A stretch of 16,426 nt of DNA from JANYCO01 sp964437245 (GTDB lineage Bacteria > Bacteroidota > Bacteroidia > Cytophagales > Cytophagaceae): the NCBI GenBank assembly GCA_964437245.1, contig CAYTGJ010000101.1:1-16426 (forward strand), written 5' to 3'. Below are positions 1 to 8,900 of the stretch, in pieces (the first letter of the stretch is position 1; every line of letters begins with the position of its first letter). A program made the translations under genes and the position numbers. Below the pieces are notes generated by a model, which was not told where the DNA came from, did not search any database, and saw only the letters and a program-made list of their open reading frames with translations.

Positions 1-2
1 AC

Positions 3-68
3 AGCTATCTGAATGCATACAACTGGCAGACAGAGGCACCTCGTAATGCCAGAGGGTCTGTAGCCTAG
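3..68 (+). CDS. C-terminal end of an unidentified protein (partial)
   Basis: Frame 3 is open from the window edge to a TAG at 66-68 and encodes 21 residues ending RNARGSVA. It is followed within 40 bp by a strong terminator, which supports its being the true 3' end of a gene that starts outside the window. The tail is too short to assign a family. It has no terminal aromatic residue of the kind that ends many outer-membrane barrels, so I do not call it one. Confidence 0.5.
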   Translation, partial: SYLNAYNWQTEAPRNARGSVA

Positions 69-105
69 AGATTCTAATCGCTTACTGAATATAGTTAGTT
101 TCAGG

Positions 106-145
106 ATCCCCGGAACGGTTTTATTGCCGGACCGGGGATTTTTTT
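106..145 (+). terminator. Rho-independent terminator after the partial first gene
   Basis: ATCCCCGG (106-113) pairs with CCGGGGAT (132-139). A possible inner CGG/CCG pairing lies inside, and a run of seven T follows (139-145). It separates the upstream gene from rnhB. Confidence 0.85.
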
Positions 146-207
146 GTAAAAGAATTGGAAAGAGTTCTGCCCATAAAGAGGTCGGTCGGTTATTCATGAA
201 ATAAAGT

Positions 208-215
208 TATCTTTG
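208..215 (+). promoter_or_regulatory. Bacteroidota -7 element of rnhB
   Basis: TATCTTTG matches the Bacteroidota -7 consensus TAnnTTTG. No clear TTTG -33 element lies 19-20 bp upstream. The expected transcription start, a few bases after the final G, falls on or next to the ATG at 219, so the mRNA may have almost no leader. Confidence 0.5.
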
Positions 216-218
216 TGC

Positions 219-815
219 ATGCTTAAATCTTCTTTTTCTACCGATAAGGTTGAGGCCGGTCTTGACGAAGCTGGACGTGGTTGTCTGGCAGGACCGGTGG
301 TGGCTGCAGCAGTGATCTTACCAGGGGATTACCGCCATAAAGGATTGAATGATTCCAAAAAACTTTCCGTCCGGCAGAGAGAGGCCCTTCGTACCGAGAT
401 CGAAAAAGAAGCCCTTGCGTTTGCGGTGGCAGAAGTTTCTGAAAAAGAAATAGACGAGATCAACATTTTAAATGCCTCATTCAAAGCCATGCATCTGGCC
501 CTGAACAATCTTACCATACGTCCGGAATTGCTTCTTGTAGACGGCAACCGTTTTAAGAACTACCAGGAGATCCCTCATGAGTGCATTGTGCAAGGTGATG
601 GTCTCTACCTTTCAATTGCAGCGGCTTCCATTTTGGCCAAAACTTACCGGGACGAAAAAATGCTGGAACTGGCAAAACAGTTTCCTCAATACGGCTGGGA
701 ACGCAATATGGGGTATGGTACCGCGTTTCACCGGGACGCTATTGATAAATATGGTTATTCTGATTTTCACCGTCTTTCATTTCGCTTAAAGCCAAAACAA
801 TTGGAATTATTTTGA
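219..815 (+). CDS. rnhB: Ribonuclease HII
   Basis: This 198-residue protein is RNase HII, which cuts the RNA strand of RNA/DNA hybrids and starts removal of single ribonucleotides misincorporated in DNA. The four metal-binding acidic residues of the family are visible: Asp16 and Glu17 in the N-terminal DEAGRG motif, Asp108 in LLLVDGN and Asp145 in KTYRDE. Length is normal for the family (about 190-220). I chose ATG 219. The reading frame extends to a TTG at 213, but that codon lies inside the -7 promoter element, so it is unlikely to be transcribed. The gene stands alone: a terminator closes the gene before it, and the next gene has its own -7 element. The call is secure; the exact start is slightly less so. 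Confidence 0.97.
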   Translation: MLKSSFSTDKVEAGLDEAGRGCLAGPVVAAAVILPGDYRHKGLNDSKKLSVRQREALRTEIEKEALAFAVAEVSEKEIDEINILNASFKAMHLALNNLTIRPELLLVDGNRFKNYQEIPHECIVQGDGLYLSIAAASILAKTYRDEKMLELAKQFPQYGWERNMGYGTAFHRDAIDKYGYSDFHRLSFRLKPKQLELF

Positions 816-876
816 GAACTTGTATTAATTAAAGACAAAAAAAGAAAATTCACTTCTGCTTCACTGTATTTTATCG

Positions 877-884
877 TATTTTTG
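877..884 (+). promoter_or_regulatory. Bacteroidota -7 element of gcvT
   Basis: TATTTTTG fits TAnnTTTG and ends 9 bp before the ATG at 894. A weak TTCTG at 854-858 is the only -33 candidate. The predicted leader is only a few nucleotides. Confidence 0.45.
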
Positions 885-893
885 CCCTTCACA

Positions 894-1997
894 ATGGAAA
901 CTACACATACTGAACTTAAAAGAGTCCCTCTAAACGACCTTCATGAAAAACTCGGAGCCAAAATGGTTCCTTTCGCAGGCTTCCACATGCCCGTTCGCTA
1001 TAGTTCTGACATAGAAGAACATTCTACCGTACGGAACGCAGTCGGAGTATTTGACGTCTCTCATATGGGAGAGTTTGTACTTTCCGGAGAAAAAGCGCTG
1101 GACCTGATTCAGAAAATAACCACCAACGATGCTGCTGTCCTGGAAATAGGAAAAGCACAATATTCCTGTTTCCCCAACGGAAAAGGAGGAATAGTGGACG
1201 ATATTATTGTATATCGTACGGCGGCTCAGGAGTATCTTATCGTGGTAAATGCTTCCAACATAGAAAAAGACTGGAACTGGATAGCACAGCACAATACTGA
1301 AAAAGTAGAGATCAAAGATCTTTCAGAGGAGACCTGCCTGTTTGCTGTACAGGGCCCTAACGCTACCGCCACCCTTCAGAAACTTACCTCTCTGGACCTG
1401 TCCTCAATACCTTATTATTCTTTCACAAAAGGAGAATTGGCCGGAGTAAAAGAGGTGCTGATTTCCAATACAGGCTATACAGGGGCAGGAGGATTTGAAT
1501 TGTTTGTCCGCCCGGAGGATGCCCTGACTGTCTGGAATAAAATATTTGAAGCCGGAGCCGGGTTCGGGATCAAGCCGATCGGTTTGGGAGCCCGGGATAC
1601 TTTAAGACTGGAGATGGGATATTGTCTGTATGGAAATGACATTGACGATACTACTTCCCCGCTTGAAGGAGGTTTGGGCTGGATCACCAAATTTACCAAG
1701 CCTTTTGTAGATTCGGAATTTCTTAAAAATCAGAAAGAAACGGGTGTACAGAAAAAACTGGTGGGTTTTGAGATGATTGACCGGGGAATCGCCCGGGGCC
1801 ATTATGAAATACTGGATGAAAACAACCAGCCTATTGGAGTGGTGACTTCCGGTACTCAGTCCCCAACCTTGTCGAGAGCGATTGGAATGGGGTATGTCAA
1901 AACAGCATATGCCAAACCCGGCCAGGAAATTTTTATTAATATCAGAAATAAACCCTACAAAGCACAGGTCGTAAAAACACCTTTCCTGAAAAAATAA
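894..1997 (+). CDS. gcvT: Aminomethyltransferase (glycine cleavage system T protein)
   Basis: This 367-residue protein is the T protein of the glycine cleavage system. It takes the aminomethyl group from the lipoyl arm of H protein, releases ammonia and forms 5,10-methylene-tetrahydrofolate in the cytoplasm. Family hallmarks are the N-terminal AGFHMPVRY region (28-36), the SHMGE motif (56-60), the VDD motif at 101-103 that carries the folate-contacting aspartate (Asp101 in E. coli), the QGPNA and NTGYTGAGGFE stretches, GLGARDTLRLE, and the C-terminal TSGTQSPTL barrel region. I chose ATG 894 because the frame's earlier TTG at 882 lies in the predicted -7 element. gcvH and gcvP are not in the window, so the system is dispersed here, as is common in Bacteroidota. 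comB begins 22 bp after the stop with no terminator between. Confidence 0.97.
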   Translation: METTHTELKRVPLNDLHEKLGAKMVPFAGFHMPVRYSSDIEEHSTVRNAVGVFDVSHMGEFVLSGEKALDLIQKITTNDAAVLEIGKAQYSCFPNGKGGIVDDIIVYRTAAQEYLIVVNASNIEKDWNWIAQHNTEKVEIKDLSEETCLFAVQGPNATATLQKLTSLDLSSIPYYSFTKGELAGVKEVLISNTGYTGAGGFELFVRPEDALTVWNKIFEAGAGFGIKPIGLGARDTLRLEMGYCLYGNDIDDTTSPLEGGLGWITKFTKPFVDSEFLKNQKETGVQKKLVGFEMIDRGIARGHYEILDENNQPIGVVTSGTQSPTLSRAIGMGYVKTAYAKPGQEIFINIRNKPYKAQVVKTPFLKK

Positions 1998-2019
1998 GAT
2001 TTTATCAATTACAGCCGAT

Positions 2020-2760
2020 ATGAAAAACGTTGAAGTTTGTCTTACTCCCGACCTTGTTAAAACGTATGGAGTAGAAAATAAGATAGTCGTCGTGGTGGAT
2101 ATTTTGCGGGCTACCTCGGTGATGACCACTGCTTTGGCTCATGGAATAAAAAGTATTACTCCGGTGGCGACGGTAGAAGAATGCAGGATGTTGAAAGAAA
2201 AAGGGTATCTCGCAGCAGCAGAAAGAGACGGTAAAACAGTAGAAGGGTTTGACTTCGGAAATTCTCCTTTTACCTATATGGAACCGGCATTGGCAGGGAA
2301 AAAACTGGCATTGACCACCACCAATGGCACCCTGGCCATTACCCGTTCCGTCAGTGCAGAAGAGGTGGTGATCGGCTCTTTTTTGAATATTACTTCCGTA
2401 GCCAACTATCTGATCAGCCAGCAGCAGGATGTATTGATCTTATGTGCAGGCTGGAAAGGCCGTGTAAACCTGGAAGATACTATTTTTGCCGGAGCACTTG
2501 TAGAATTACTCAGCAATGATTTTGATTCGGAAAATGATTCTGCGATCGCAGCGGTAGCGTTGTTTCGCATGGCACAGGATGATATGATGGGATTTCTCAA
2601 AAATTCATCGCATGCCAAACGCTTAAAAGGACTTTCCATTATTAAAGACATAGATTTTTGTCTTCAGAGAGATACTTACAACATCATTCCGGTCCTGAAA
2701 GACGGAGAGCTGGTCCTCAGAGAGCCCAGTTATGTTGTAGCAGGCGTAGGAAGAGGATGA
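2020..2760 (+). CDS. comB: ComB-family 2-phosphosulfolactate phosphatase
   Basis: This 246-residue protein belongs to the ComB family, whose archaeal founder is a Mg-dependent phosphatase that converts 2-phosphosulfolactate to sulfolactate in coenzyme M synthesis. The conserved blocks are visible: VVVDILRATS (24-33), AAERDG (66-71), FDFGNSP (77-83) and TTTNGT (99-104), followed by a conserved CAGWKGRVNLEDT stretch. Length is typical. The ATG lies 22 bp after gcvT with no terminator between, so both are probably on one transcript. Bacteria of this type do not make coenzyme M, so the natural substrate is uncertain. A role in sulfonate or sulfolactate metabolism is a guess from the family and not something the neighbours show. 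Confidence 0.88.
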   Translation: MKNVEVCLTPDLVKTYGVENKIVVVVDILRATSVMTTALAHGIKSITPVATVEECRMLKEKGYLAAAERDGKTVEGFDFGNSPFTYMEPALAGKKLALTTTNGTLAITRSVSAEEVVIGSFLNITSVANYLISQQQDVLILCAGWKGRVNLEDTIFAGALVELLSNDFDSENDSAIAAVALFRMAQDDMMGFLKNSSHAKRLKGLSIIKDIDFCLQRDTYNIIPVLKDGELVLREPSYVVAGVGRG

Positions 2761-2848
2761 TCAGGAGAAAAAAAGGATGAAAACGCTTCGGTGCTTTGTA
2801 TAAAAATGATCAGAGAGCATCCGGAACCTGAAAATAATACCAGGAAAA

Positions 2849-2879
2849 GCATTTGAATGAAAAATTCAGATGCTTTTTT
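2849..2879 (+). terminator. Rho-independent terminator of gcvT-comB
   Basis: GCATTTGAAT (2849-2858) pairs with ATTCAGATGC (2864-2873) over ten pairs including one G-T wobble. The loop is five bases, and six T follow (2874-2879). Confidence 0.85.
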
Positions 2880-3196
2880 GTTTAAAAGCCGAATTTTAGA
2901 AATGTCCGGAACAGACAAGTTGTTGAGCATAGCCTGGAACAAAATACGTGTATAAAAGAGCTTGCTGGTTTTCTCACAGGTATAAAAATTTCCCTGATGG
3001 TTATACATGCGCTATTTTTAACCTCTGATTATTGGTAGTAATACGAATAAAAATTTTATTCGTATTAGGCGCAATATATTACTACTGAATATATTATTGT
3101 GAAATAATAACTACCATTTTTGGTGTTCAAGCGACTTTTTAAAAGTCTATTTATCTGATATTCAGTTTTTTATGATAAAAATATTTTTCAAAAACG
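2880..3196. other. Non-coding AT-rich region upstream of the GH3 promoter
   Basis: No credible gene is seen between the comB terminator and the GH3 promoter; the short open frames have no RBS or recognisable product. It holds the 14-bp inverted repeat listed separately (3039-3067). A second, weaker inverted repeat is TATTATT/AATAATA (3092-3098 and 3103-3109). There is also an alternative pairing between TAGTAATA (3036-3043) and TATTACTA (3077-3084). Confidence 0.6.
3039..3067. repeat. Perfect 14-bp inverted repeat, possible operator
   Basis: TAATACGAATAAAA (3039-3052) is followed, after a single A, by its exact reverse complement (3054-3067). No T run follows on either side, so it does not look like a terminator. 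It lies about 130 bp upstream of the GH3 promoter, where a dimeric regulator could bind. No regulator gene is adjacent. Confidence 0.6.
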
Positions 3197-3228
3197 TTTG
3201 GACGGAAGTAAATATTCGAATACATTTG
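3197..3228 (+). promoter_or_regulatory. Complete Bacteroidota promoter of the GH3 gene
   Basis: TTTG (3197-3200) and TACATTTG (3221-3228) are separated by 20 bp and match the -33/-7 consensus TTTG-N19-21-TAnnTTTG. The start of transcription should be near 3233, giving a 5' leader of about 130 nucleotides before ATG 3365. I see no known riboswitch in that leader. Confidence 0.8.
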
Positions 3229-3364
3229 TATGTAAAGGAATGTGAATTTATCAATACAAAGTATAGTATAACTAAGGATAGCATAATTGACCTCTTGGTT
3301 AGCTTTCAGAAAAAGTATTGACGATGCCCAGTATTTATAACCGTTTAACTATAAAATTTTAATT

Positions 3365-5665
3365 ATGACAAAATTAACCTCAGTGATTTATTGCGCAGCG
3401 TTGGTTTTGCTCTTCTCTTGTTCTAAGCAGGGGGGGGACAACAAAGGCGCTGGTGTTTCTAGTGGAGAGATCGATCCTCGTGTAAATGAATTATTAAGTA
3501 AAATGTCTCTGGAAGAAAAAGTAGGCCAGATGACACAAGTTAACCTGAATATCATTCTGAAAGATGGTTATGCCAGCAAAGACGGAGAAATTGATCCGGC
3601 CCTGTTGGATACTGCTGTTTTAAAATACAAAGTAGGGTCCATCCTGAACGCGGTGCCTTATGCCCGTACCGTGGATCAGTGGTTTAAGATCGTGAAGACG
3701 ATTCAGGATGCTGCCGCTAAAACTCCTAATAAAATTCCGGTGATCTATGGTATTGACGCTATTCACGGAGTGACTTTTACCCAGGAGGCTACCTTGTTCC
3801 CGCACAATATTGCAGAAGCTGCTTCCCGTAACCTGGAGCTGGTAAGAGCCGGAGCAAAAGTGACGGCGAAGGAAACCAGAGCTTCCGGTATCCGCTGGAA
3901 CTTCGACCCTGTATTGGATATAGCGCGTCAGCCGCTCTGGTCAAGATTCCCGGAAACCTTTGGCGAAGATCCTTACCTGATCACGAAAATGGGAGAAGCC
4001 AGTATTTTAGGCTACGAAGAAGATGGTCTGGATAAGATCACAGCCGTTGCTTCCTGTATGAAACACTACGTAGGATATTCAAATCCTGCTTCCGGAAAAG
4101 ACAGAACACCTGCATACATTTCCGAGATTCAATTAAGAGAATATTACCTGCCTCAGTTCAAGGCGGCCGTGGAAGCAGGTTCTGCTACGGTGATGATCAA
4201 CTCAGGCGAGATCAACGGGGTTCCGGTACACTCCAGCAAATACCTGCTGACAGATGTATTGAGAGGCGAACTGGGATTCAAAGGAGTGATTGTAACGGAC
4301 TGGGAAGATATCATCCGTTTGCATACCCGTCACAAAATTGCAACGACTCCTAAAGAAGCAGTACGAATTGGAGTAGAAGCCGGTCTCGATATGAGCATGG
4401 TCCCTCATGATTACTCTTTCTATATTTACCTGTTAGAGCTTGTAAAAGAAGGAACGATCAGTGAAAAAAGAATTGATGAGTCCGTGGCCCGTATTCTGGA
4501 CCTGAAATTCAAGACAGGATTGTTTGAAAACCCTTATGGCGAAGAAGAAGCGAAGAAGAACTTCGGACTTCCTGAATATAAGCAGTTAGCACTGGAATCG
4601 GCCAGAGAGGCCATTACCCTGCTGAAAAACGACAGCATTAACGGTACTGCCGTACTTCCTTTGGCAAAAAACAAAAAAGTATTGGTAGCTGGTCCTGCGG
4701 CTACAAGTGTGACCGCTCTGAACGGATGCTGGTCCTTTACCTGGCAGGGAGACAACGAAAGCAGATACCCGTCTTCTTATAAAACGATTGCACAGACGAT
4801 TTCTGATAAGATCGGAGCGGCCAATGTGGTAACCATTGCAGAACCTTTCTACAAAAACGAAGAGAAATACGATGCTGCTGCACTGACAGCAAAAGCAAGA
4901 GGAGTCGATTATATCGTTCTTTGCCTGGGAGAAAATGCGTATGCAGAAACTCCTGGAACAATCTTCGACCTTACACTGGATAAAAACCAGATAGAACTGG
5001 CAAAAGCTGCCATTGCGACCAAGAAACCGGTGATTCTGGTACTGGTAGAAGGAAGACCGAGAGTAGTAAGAGAGATCGTACCGGGCATGAAAGCGGTAGT
5101 ACAGGCGTACTGGCCGGGAAGCCAGGGAGGAGAGGCATTGGCAGACATCTTGTTTGGCGACTATAATCCAAACGGGAAACTACCTTATTCATACCCTGCT
5201 TACACAGGTATGTTGATGACCTACGATTACAAATTCTCAGAAGTGGAGGAAGAGCTGATCCCTGGTACGTTCACCCTGACAGGATACCGTCCTCAGTGGG
5301 CTTTCGGACACGGTCTGAGCTATACTACGTTCGACTATACTAATCTTAAATTAAGCAAAGATACACTGGTAGGAGCAGAAACGCTGAACATTACAGTAGA
5401 CGTGAAAAACACAGGAGCCAGAGACGGAAAAGTAGCGATCGACCTGTTCACCAAAGATCTGTATGCATCGATCACTCCTTCACAAAGAAGACTGAGAAGA
5501 TTTACTAAAATCGAGTTGAAAGCAGGAGAGTCTAAAACAGTATCGTTTGAGCTGACAAAAGATGACCTTGCGTTTGTAGCAGAAAATCTGAAAACAATCA
5601 CTGAAGAAGGAGACTTTGAAGTGTATGTGGAAGATCAGAAAGCTGCTTTCTACTACAAAAAATAA
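3365..5665 (+). CDS. Glycoside hydrolase family 3 lipoprotein (beta-glucosidase type)
   Basis: This 766-residue exported lipoprotein belongs to glycoside hydrolase family 3, which releases terminal, usually beta-linked, glucose or xylose from oligosaccharides by a retaining mechanism. The N-terminus is a lipoprotein signal with lipobox LFSC and lipidated Cys19. A TIM-barrel domain covers about residues 40-370, with the substrate-binding KH pair at 233-234 and nucleophile Asp312 in VTDWED. The alpha/beta sandwich domain follows to about 620. Its GENAYAETPG motif (Glu523, Glu528) should contain the acid/base residue; Glu528 matches the TET position of barley ExoI best. A fibronectin III-like domain ends the protein (about 650-755). 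The gene has its own promoter and terminator and no SusC/SusD pair beside it, so the glycan is unknown. Eight G in a row at 3430-3437, just after the lipobox, is odd. An ATG follows an A/T-rich stretch, usual for the phylum. Confidence 0.93.
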   Translation: MTKLTSVIYCAALVLLFSCSKQGGDNKGAGVSSGEIDPRVNELLSKMSLEEKVGQMTQVNLNIILKDGYASKDGEIDPALLDTAVLKYKVGSILNAVPYARTVDQWFKIVKTIQDAAAKTPNKIPVIYGIDAIHGVTFTQEATLFPHNIAEAASRNLELVRAGAKVTAKETRASGIRWNFDPVLDIARQPLWSRFPETFGEDPYLITKMGEASILGYEEDGLDKITAVASCMKHYVGYSNPASGKDRTPAYISEIQLREYYLPQFKAAVEAGSATVMINSGEINGVPVHSSKYLLTDVLRGELGFKGVIVTDWEDIIRLHTRHKIATTPKEAVRIGVEAGLDMSMVPHDYSFYIYLLELVKEGTISEKRIDESVARILDLKFKTGLFENPYGEEEAKKNFGLPEYKQLALESAREAITLLKNDSINGTAVLPLAKNKKVLVAGPAATSVTALNGCWSFTWQGDNESRYPSSYKTIAQTISDKIGAANVVTIAEPFYKNEEKYDAAALTAKARGVDYIVLCLGENAYAETPGTIFDLTLDKNQIELAKAAIATKKPVILVLVEGRPRVVREIVPGMKAVVQAYWPGSQGGEALADILFGDYNPNGKLPYSYPAYTGMLMTYDYKFSEVEEELIPGTFTLTGYRPQWAFGHGLSYTTFDYTNLKLSKDTLVGAETLNITVDVKNTGARDGKVAIDLFTKDLYASITPSQRRLRRFTKIELKAGESKTVSFELTKDDLAFVAENLKTITEEGDFEVYVEDQKAAFYYKK
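3430..3437 (+). repeat. Eight-G homopolymer inside the GH3 coding region
   Basis: The run encodes the GlyGly three residues after the lipid-anchored cysteine. Gain or loss of one G would shift the frame and stop synthesis near the N-terminus. In the sequence shown the frame is intact. Confidence 0.9.
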
Positions 5666-5717
5666 GGTAAACGGATTTTAGTTCAGGTTGGAATAAACCG
5701 GTTTTAAAATGTATGGA

Positions 5718-5754
5718 TAAAGTCCCGCTAATTGGCGGGACTTTATTATTTTAG
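5718..5754 (+). terminator. Rho-independent terminator of the GH3 gene
   Basis: TAAAGTCCCGC (5718-5728) pairs perfectly with GCGGGACTTTA (5735-5745) across a six-base loop, followed by a T-rich tail. The A and T outer pairs could let it work in both directions. Confidence 0.85.
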
Positions 5755-5808
5755 GGGGAACAGGTTATGAGCCCTTAATTCAGGGTTAGTAGATAATCGT
5801 AAAAATCT

Positions 5809-5857
5809 CCGTCTGTATTATAGACGGCCATTTTACCAAAGCCCTCTGTAATACAGA
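5809..5857. promoter_or_regulatory. Two related palindromes upstream of the TPR-CHAT gene
   Basis: TCTGTATTATAGA (5812-5824) and TCTGTAATACAGA (5845-5857) agree at 11 of 13 positions. The second is a perfect odd-centred palindrome. The first has one mismatched pair and sits in a larger imperfect palindrome, CCGTCT...AGACGG (5809-5827). Their starts are 33 bp apart, about three helical turns, so a dimeric regulator could bind both on one face. A looser palindrome, CCCTTAATTCAGGG, lies at 5772-5785. No convincing -33/-7 promoter is visible between here and ATG 5941. Confidence 0.5.
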
Positions 5858-5940
5858 TTGGTATATTTTTCGTATTTTTAGAAAAATAAACCTGGATATT
5901 TTCTGCCTTTCCTGAAGACCTGTTTCAAACATATTGTTCT

Positions 5941-8900
5941 ATGAAAAAATATATTCTATTCTGCGTCTCAATTCTGATCACCGTTTCTGCTACCGTTTCT
6001 GCCAAGGAAGTAAACTGGGAGCAGGCATTCGCCAATGCCGAGTATTCGTATCAGCAGGGAGATTATAAGCTGGGTTTCGACCTGGTTAAAAAGCTGGACA
6101 ATCAGGTCAAAGCAACGTTTGGAGAGCAGAGCCTTTACAAAGCGAGAGTAGCATCTCTCCAGGCCAAGTACCATGTAGCCATGGGGCGTTTTGCCGAATA
6201 TAAAAGATCGGTTGAAAATGCTGCCGCTATCATAGCCAGTGCAAATAAGTCCGACGCTACACTTCATGCCCGTACCTTGCAGGATATCACAGAGGCATAT
6301 ATCGCTTATCATGAATTTCTGACTGCGGAGGGATATAATACACAAGCAAGAAAGCTGGTGACCGAAAACAAAATAGCGGACCGCTATACGATAAACCGTA
6401 TCATGCTTGCGTATCTGAAAATTCGTGCGAGCAGTGGTTATTTCAACAAGACAAGTGAAGAGATCATTCCTCTGATGACATCGGTCAGCGACGGTTTTGC
6501 GATTCCGGAAACCAGTAAAGATGCCAAAGGAAAAGAAAAACCGGTGAAGTATTCCAAACAGGAAACCATCCTCCGCGCAAAGATCTATGCCGACATGGCG
6601 AACTTACAAGCCTCAGTGATGATCGAAAACGGAGAGTACGAACAGGCCGGTAGCAGGTTGGAACAAAACCAGATCTGGATTCAGAAAAATATAGGACCGA
6701 AAGAAGGCTCTTATGCGGAAGCATTGTACTGGCAGGCCATGATCGCATTAGATAAAGAAGATTATTATGAAGCCGAAAAGAAATTGAGAAAAGCAGAGTC
6801 TGTCGCCAACGGATATTTGAAACCCAATGCAGAGCTCCTGCAAACCATAGAAGAATCGCTGATACCGACGTTAAAGACGTTGGAAAAAAATAAAGAAGCT
6901 CAGATCAAGAACGATGAAGTGGACTCCAAAATAAGGACCTATTACGGAAGAAAGAGTTTTGCTTATCAGCGAAATAATCTGATCGATACCAGAAGAGATA
7001 TTCTGAACCAGGACTGGAAAAAAGCAGAAGTCAGCCTGGAAGCCTTTCTGTCGGATCCGGAGGTAGTACCTTCCGATCACCTCTGGCGTGCCAATGTCTT
7101 ATTGACCTTGTACGAAGTATATATGCAGAATAACAAGATAGACAAGGCAGAAAAGGCACTGTTCGAAGCGGTGGCTATTAAGAAACAGAAACTCGGAGAC
7201 AAAGCCCCTGCTTATCATATGGCCCAGCTTATTGTGGCGGAACATTACGTTGTGTCGGGAGATCAGTTTAAAATGGCAGAAAGTATCTACCAGACAAGCC
7301 TGGAGCAAGTCGTGAAAAAAGAAGTCGGACATAAAAATAAATATTATGCAGGGTACAACTACGGAGCGATTAAATTGTACCTCCAGACAGACCGTTTTGA
7401 AAAAGCATACAGTCTTGCCAGGGAAATGCTGACGGAAACCGAACAGTTATATTCTGTTTCTTCCATTCAATATGCGATATGCCTCGAAAAATATGCAACG
7501 GCAGACATCGTGACCGGAAAATATGGAGAGGCTACTAACAAACTTGAGAAATCCCTCCGGCTGTTTACCGAGAAAGGAAAAGCACGTGATCGTCTGGACC
7601 ATGCTCATACACTGGAATGCATTGCCCGGTTGCAGATCCTTCAGGGACTATATGAAGAAGCAGAAACGACGTTGCGAAAATCTGATAAGCTCACCCGAAA
7701 GTCTACCAGCGGAAATGTAAAATTCTCCAGTACAAGTGAAGAAATTACGGAACTGAACATCTACCTGGGAAAGTATAGCGACACCGAAGAATTTTTAAGA
7801 GAACTGCTGGAGTCAAGAGAAGCAAAATATGGGAAGACAAGTAGTTCGCTTATTCAACCCCTGAACCTGCTTGGATATTTACAACTGATCACCGGTAATT
7901 ATATAGAATCGGAAATCTATATCAAAAGAGCTATGCAGATTGCCAAAGACAAATTGGGAGAGGGTTCCAGCAGGTATGCCGAAAGCTTGAAGTTGCTGGA
8001 ACGCTTGTATGCTTCTGTAGGAGATTATGCCAAAGCGGAGACAATAGGAGAAGAAGTAGTCGCCATTGCCAGAAAAGTATACGGGAATAATCATGTTTTT
8101 GTGGCACAGGCGGTCAATGAACTGGCGCTGGTAAAACATTTTAACAAGAAACCGAAAAAAGAAGTAGAAAACCTTTTTGATCAGTCGCTGAAAATAATTG
8201 CTGCCAATATAGGAGAAAACAGTCCGGTATATGCAGAAGTACTGGAAAATGCTTCTGTCTTTTACCTTCAGACCGAACGGATGGACAAAGCATTGGAAAT
8301 ACTCGACAAGGCCAATGGAATATGGATTTCCAGGCTTGGGGAGCAGAACAGTCATACCGCCAGGATCTGCTACATCAAAGGAGATATTTACTATTTGAAA
8401 AAGAACTACCAGGAAGCCAATGCTTTTTTCCTGAAATCAAAGAATCTCTATCTAAAACTGTTTGACGCAGATCATCCAGGATATGTAGAAGCATTGGGAA
8501 AGACCGCTCAGATGTATTATTGTCTGGGAGATGTGAAGCGTTCGGTAGAAGCAGCCGAAGAAACTATCCGGAAATCCATGGTCTACCTTGATAAGATCTT
8601 CCCGACCTTGAGTGAGCGGGGGAAAGCAAGCTATTGGGATAAAGTGAAAAACGATTATGAGTTTTATAAGAGCCTGGCCTTTACTCAGAACGCTACCTAC
8701 CCGGATATGATCGGAACGGTGTATAATATCACCTTGAAAACAAAATCGATCTTGCTAAGCTCCTCCATTAAGGTGAGAGAGCGGATCTTGAAAAGCGGAG
8801 ATACTACCCTGGTCAGGAATTATGAAAAATGGATCGAAAAAAGAGAATTGCTGACCTCTGTGTATTCGATGAGTTCGGCTCAGCGAAAAGAAAATAATAT

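Noticed and set aside
1602..2129. 175-codon - strand frame across the gcvT/comB junction
   Set aside because: It overlaps two clearly conserved genes in antisense, and its translation looks random with no recognisable motif.
2730..3008. 92-codon - strand frame downstream of comB
   Set aside because: It runs through the comB terminator hairpin and shows no promoter or recognisable domain.
3229..3364. Riboswitch in the 130-nt GH3 leader
   Set aside because: I find no conserved core of a known class and no terminator-like hairpin before the start codon.
5772..5785. Palindrome CCCTTAATTCAGGG as a third operator
   Set aside because: It shares no sequence with the other two palindromes, and its single mismatch and short arms make chance likely.
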